Of a DNA stretch of 64,000 bases, positions 60,634 through 64,000 are shown in pieces. Under the pieces are notes generated by a model. That model made no database searches and was not told the DNA's origin. It saw nothing but the letters and a program-made list of their open reading frames with translations. How positions within the stretch are numbered: the stretch's first letter is position 1; each line of letters opens with the position of its first letter. Position numbers and translations under genes: made by a program. This DNA comes from Galaxea fascicularis (taxonomy: Eukaryota > Cnidaria > Anthozoa > Scleractinia > Euphylliidae): positions 781,001 through 845,000 of the forward strand of contig OX419336.1 in the NCBI GenBank assembly GCA_948470475.1, read 5' to 3'.

Positions 60634-61207
60634 TAGCCTGCACGCAGGCGGTTGGATAGTCGAAAAAACTGGAGTTCGTAATGAGGTCGCCATCTTGGAT
60701 TTGTGCGGCTAGGTTTGGGCCGGGTTGAGGGTAGCCTGCACGCAGGCGGTTGGATAGTCGAAAAAACCGGAGTTCGTAATGAGGTCGCCATCTTGGATTC
60801 GCGCGGCTAGGTCTGGGCCGGGTTGAGGGTCGACAAAGCGAGCGAGGGGAGGGGGGCGGAGAGGAGAGAGAAAAACCGCCTGCCCGAAAACCGACCATGG
60901 CGCTTCCGCCCACGTACCACGCATTGTTAATTGACCAATAGAAATCAATGGCCTGTGACAAGTTATCAATCACTTTGAAAGCGTGCAGTTCAAAACAAAC
61001 TCACATGTAACTTGCAGGATTGGTCTCGAAGGGAAATAATGCTGCACGCAGCTACTCCGAAAAAAGCCTTGGAAAAAGTTGTCACAACTTCTACAACCAA
61101 ATTAAAAGTGCTTTAGAGAAAGAAGAACCGAAGACGTGGCGGCACAAGTAGTAGGAGATCTGCAAGCGAAGGAATTGCGGCATAAACGGGGATTGCCCGA
61201 AAGTTTA

Positions 61208-61352
61208 GAAATCTAGGTTCACATATATAACAGACAAATAATTTAGTGGTTAATTTACGGCGAAATCGATGTTCACATATATTTCAGACAAATAATTTAG
61301 CCGTTAATTTACGGCGAAATCTAGGTTCACACATATAACAGACAAATAATAC
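61208..61352 (+). repeat. 54-bp tandem repeat, about 2.7 units
   Basis: Units start at 61208, 61262 and 61316 (GAAATCTAGGTTCACATATA, GAAATCGATGTTCACATATA, GAAATCTAGGTTCACACATA). The third is cut short. Confidence 0.8.
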
Positions 61353-61412
61353 CCACAACAATCTCTCCCGAGAGAAGAGGTCCGCAGAGGAGGAAAGTAG
61401 AACGAGTACCTG

Positions 61413-61637
61413 CTAGAAAGTCCCTGGGCTTTGGGGAAACAAGCCAGTCCGTTCTCGATCAGACATTCTGTGATTTAAGTATAAACGAACTCGTTGGGCA
61501 GCCCTCGACATAGATAAACTTTCCAGTTGGACAATCTGATCTGATATGATGCTCTTGAGTGGGTAAATTGCAAGCACTGACACCGGACGACCTTCAAGTT
61601 TCTCACTTTCGGCTATCCCAAACACTGTAAATATCAT
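61413..61637 (-). pseudogene. RecQ-like helicase fragment, downstream part
   Basis: Frame MIFTVFGIAESEKLEGRPVS then VLAIYPLKSIISDQIVQLES continues the RecQ-like N-terminus found at 61991-62163; the IYPLKSIISDQ block is helicase motif Ia. Beyond LESL the frame diverges, and DEAH, motifs III-VI and RQC are absent. Confidence 0.7.
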
Positions 61638-61990
61638 AGTGGTGGAACAGAGAATTAACTCTGCAGTGTAAATTAAAGTGCTGAGAGAAACCCATGAAAA
61701 ACCCTCTGGGCGTTAGCCCTAGTAAAGGGTATCAGGGAACCACACGAGGCAAAGAAAAAATTCTTATGACCTCGGTGGGAATCGAACCCACGACCTCCGG
61801 ACTAGATCTACCGTTGCTCTGCCGACTAGTCGGTTTTCTTTGCCTCGTGTGGTTCCCTGATACCCTTTACTAGGGCTAACGCCCAGTGGGTTTTTCATGG
61901 GTTTCTATTAGCACTTTAATTTACACCTCAGAGTTAATTCTTTGTTACTTGTATGTGTTTATAGTGCTACGCGGCACAACATATATATGT
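61638..61990 (-). mobile_element. Foldback SINE-like element, copy 2 (353 bp)
   Basis: Same family as 58268-58627, opposite orientation. Flanked by the 14-bp duplication ACTGTAAATATCAT (61624-61637 and 61991-62004). Arms of about 120 bp enclose the tRNA-like core on the minus strand, and the 'head' (GTGCCGCGTAGC) is at the right. It split the RecQ-like frame, duplicating codons for MIFTV. Confidence 0.85.
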
Positions 61991-62163
61991 ACTGTAAATA
62001 TCATGCTTTTCCCAAAGCCAGTGGGAGGCACGGCCAGCGCATCTTCGCCATTTAGTAAACTTACTATCGCCTGTTTTTGTTCACACTTCAAAAGAACGCT
62101 CCTTGCTCTAGTCGCCAAGAAATCTAAAGCCCTTTGGTTCACGCGATCGACATTCGAACTCAT
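61991..62163 (-). pseudogene. RecQ-like helicase fragment, N-terminal part
   Basis: Frame RALDFLATRARSVLLKCEQK then QAIVSLLNGEDALAVPPTGF and GKSMIFTV. LKCEQKQAI is the RecQ Q-motif-like block and PPTGFGKS is the Walker A motif (motif I). After V, the SINE interrupts. Confidence 0.75.
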
Positions 62164-62308
62164 TATTTTTTCCTATGGACGGTGACAAGAGCGGTAATAT
62201 GAATATTAAATCTTGTGTTGATTGACAGCATGTCTGCCGACCAATCAGATCGCTGCGTCCGCCGGCGGACGCAGCGAAATTGTGCCACTCGAGAAAGGCT
62301 GGTTTTCG

Positions 62309-62795
62309 TTAGTAGCCTGCGTGGCCGGCGTAATCGGGAAAGGGGAAGGGGAGCGAGGGAGGCGAGAAAAAATGAGGGGGATTGGGGAAAGGAGAGAGGG
62401 AACGCCTGCCACAAGAACCCCATTCGCTTCATTTCTGCGTTCGCTGGCAAACGCAAATTTCTGATTGGCTAATTTCTGACAGTAAGTCTCTTGAGAATTG
62501 AAGCAATTTAATCCCTCTTACTGCGTGCCCGGCGTGAGACGTTTTGTCTGCATGTGGCACATTCCCGCGTGAAATCAGTCATGCAGAGAAACGCGCGTCT
62601 GATTTTGATTGGTGGATGAATTGACAGTTATTGACGGATAAAGTAATTGGATTAACTGAAAATCGTTGGGCGGGAATGAAGCGAATGGGGTTCTTGTGGC
62701 AGGCGTTCCCTCTCTCCTCTCCCCAATCCCCCTCATTTTTTCTCGCCTCCCTCGCTCCCCTTCCCCTTTCCCGATTACGCCGGCCACGCAGGCTA
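62309..62795. mobile_element. Nested inverted-repeat element (487 bp)
   Basis: Flanked by GGTTTTCG (62301-62308 and 62796-62803). Ends TAGCCTGCGTGGCCGGCGTA (after a few bases) and TACGCCGGCCACGCAGGCTA mirror over about 120 bp. It starts with TAGCCTGC like its host element, so the two may be related. Confidence 0.7.
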
Positions 62796-62896
62796 GGTTT
62801 TCGGGCAGGCGGTTTTTCTCTCTCCTCTCCTCCCCCCTCCCCTCGCTCGCTTTGTCGACCCTCAACTTGGCCCAGACCTAGCCGCGCTAATCCAAG

Positions 62897-63515
62897 ATGG
62901 CGACCTCATTACGAACTCCGGTTTTTTCGACTATCCAACCGCCTGCGTGCAGACTACCCTTCATAGTAAATTCAAAAATCATTACTTTGGTCTGTACTAT
63001 TACCATTGTGGCTGTAATTTATTTTCTTGCTTCCCCGCGAAATGTAAACGGGACTGTGCGTTTGTCGACCTCGAAGGCTTCTTCAGTGACGCGAACAGTG
63101 TTCAGCGCTAAGCTTGGCATCAACCATGCGATTGCCACTGTCGATGAAAACTTTCTGTCCGTTTGTTTAACCTGGAGAAGGCGAGATATGTGGAAATATG
63201 ATGCTACCACAGAAAAACGACTGATCGCGTTGTCAAAAGCCCTTTCTCCTGCGTATGTGCGAATTGGAGGGACTCCCAGTGACTTCGTGATTTTTGAATC
63301 TTCAAGCAACCCTTATGGAGAATTAACCGTGCATGTTGCTAAAGAAGACTTGGACAGAATTAATGAGATAGCAAGGAACGCTGGTTGGCAAGTGCTTTTT
63401 ACTTTAAGTGTTTTGAAGAGACTTACAAAGGGTTCATGGGATCCAAGCAACCCTTACGAAATTGTGAAATATGTGGCAGAGAAGAGATATAAATTTGGAT
63501 GGGAACTTGGCAACG
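62897..63515 (+). CDS. HPSE: Heparanase-like (GH79 endo-beta-glucuronidase), first coding exon as now readable
   Basis: Heparanase cuts heparan sulfate chains in lysosomes and the extracellular matrix. From 62957 the frame encodes a hydrophobic signal/anchor (IITLVCTITIVAVIYFLA) and then GH79 blocks ATVDENFLSVCLTWRRRDMW, LSPAYVRIGGTPSDFVIF, NAGWQVLFTLSVLKR, SWDPSNPYEIVKYV and FGWELGN. The exon ends at donor AACG|GTAATA, in phase 1. The codon after WELGN, which should be the proton-donor Glu of N-E-P, is thus split by the intron. Bases 62897-62956 belong to a transposon end and add about 20 residues (MATSLRTPVFSTIQPPA). Acceptor-like TGCGTGCAG at 62953 offers another reading. Later exons lie beyond the window. 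Confidence 0.82.
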
Positions 63516-64000
63516 GTAATACATGGTTCAATTCTACCTGTAACCATCCCCCCTTCCCTGGGCAACCCCCGGGACAAGTCCAGTCCGTCGATCATGGGTA
63601 TGGGGAATTGCTTGAAGCAGTCTTGTCCCCAGGGGTAGGGGGGCTGGGCAATTCGAAAATAACTCCTCCTTGTTCTTGTGAAGTAGGCAACTTCTCTGGT
63701 CACGATGATGCTGAACCACGTGGAGAATACCAAATACTGGTCCACAGAGTTTAAATGTTGTATAATTTGTGGTTCATGAGGAGCCCCAGGGGTGGGGGAT
63801 TGTCTCTTTCTGTGTGCCCGGGAGTGTGGAATAGACTACCAAGTAAGAAAAAAACTTGCAAATCCCTGGGGGTGTGCCGGGGAGGGGGGCATAGCCACAT
63901 GTAGAATTAAACCCTGCATAAGCCTATCAGCTCAAGTAAATTAAATAGTGCTTTGATCTGGTGTTAATTTTTAGGCTTTATGCTTTTCAGAGTCAGATCT
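63516..64000. other. Heparanase intron, with C/G-run repeats
   Basis: CCCCCTTCCCTGGGCAACCC, CCCCAGGGGTAGGGGGG and later GGGGTGTGCCGGGGAGG resemble the G-run repeat at 59741. No exon recognised before the window ends. Confidence 0.45.

Larger units (their letters stand above)
60634..62956. mobile_element. Inverted-repeat transposon carrying RecQ-like helicase remnant (2,323 bp)
   Basis: Flanked by the 9-bp duplication CCCTTCATA (60625-60633 and 62957-62965). Ends TAGCCTGCACGCAGG and CCTGCGTGCAGACTA; inverted similarity continues for about 150 bp (GGTTGGATAGTCGAAAAAAC on one side, its mirror near 62921-62940). The first 98 bp are duplicated in tandem at the left (60634-60731, again from 60732). 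Long arms and a 9-bp duplication resemble Mutator-like elements, but no such transposase is visible. It contains two later insertions: 61638-61990 and 62309-62795. Confidence 0.85.

Noticed and set aside
1..64000. CRISPR arrays, bacterial operons or prokaryotic defence systems
   Set aside because: The regular 43-bp and 54-bp repeats have no unique spacers, and genes have introns; the DNA is eukaryotic.

Overview
The window looks like animal nuclear DNA, most likely from an anthozoan cnidarian such as a stony coral. It is AT-rich and its genes are split by short introns with GT-AG borders. It holds an acid-sensing-channel-like gene, a TOPAZ1-like gene, a BIN3 gene and a heparanase gene. About half of the rest is transposon debris of kinds common in cnidarians: Ty3/Gypsy, Penelope-like, LINE, tRNA-derived SINE, Harbinger, hAT and many short inverted-repeat elements. 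The species assignment is an inference; no marker gene fixes it.

Layout. 1-3384: first coding exon of a DEG/ENaC (ASIC-like) channel on the minus strand; its later exons lie beyond the left edge. 5390-13500: a stack of broken retroelements. These are a Penelope-like GIY-YIG remnant, and a Gypsy element whose gag, reverse transcriptase, RNase H and integrase pieces are separated by Harbinger, LINE and SINE insertions, plus an alpha-kinase-like fragment. 13500-22140: mostly unassigned DNA with two recognisable repeats. 22321-49002: a TOPAZ1-like gene on the minus strand. I could place 27 coding exons whose phases all join, giving 2,095 codons plus stop; the protein has three CCCH zinc fingers. 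49208-58000: BIN3 on the plus strand, 12 coding exons, 251 aa. The two start codons are 205 bp apart, head to head, so they probably share a promoter. 58200-62960: mobile elements. 62957-63515: heparanase first-exon sequence; the gene runs off the right edge.

The most striking observations are these. (1) A 2,323-bp inverted-repeat transposon (60634-62956), flanked by a 9-bp duplication, sits inside the N-terminal codons of heparanase. The original ATG is left 2.3 kb upstream and the transposon end offers a new in-frame ATG. (2) Two copies of a SINE-like element carry a tRNA-like core between 124-bp, almost perfect inverted arms, each with a 14-15 bp target duplication. One copy sits inside a RecQ-helicase-like fragment that is itself inside the heparanase-splitting transposon. 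(3) A 1.9-kb inverted-repeat element (45326-47250) carries arrays of 43-bp units rich in GAACGG near both ends, and a second element with the same GTGACC terminus lies in a TOPAZ1 intron.

All exon borders were read by eye from splice consensus and reading-phase agreement. No alignment or transcript data were used.
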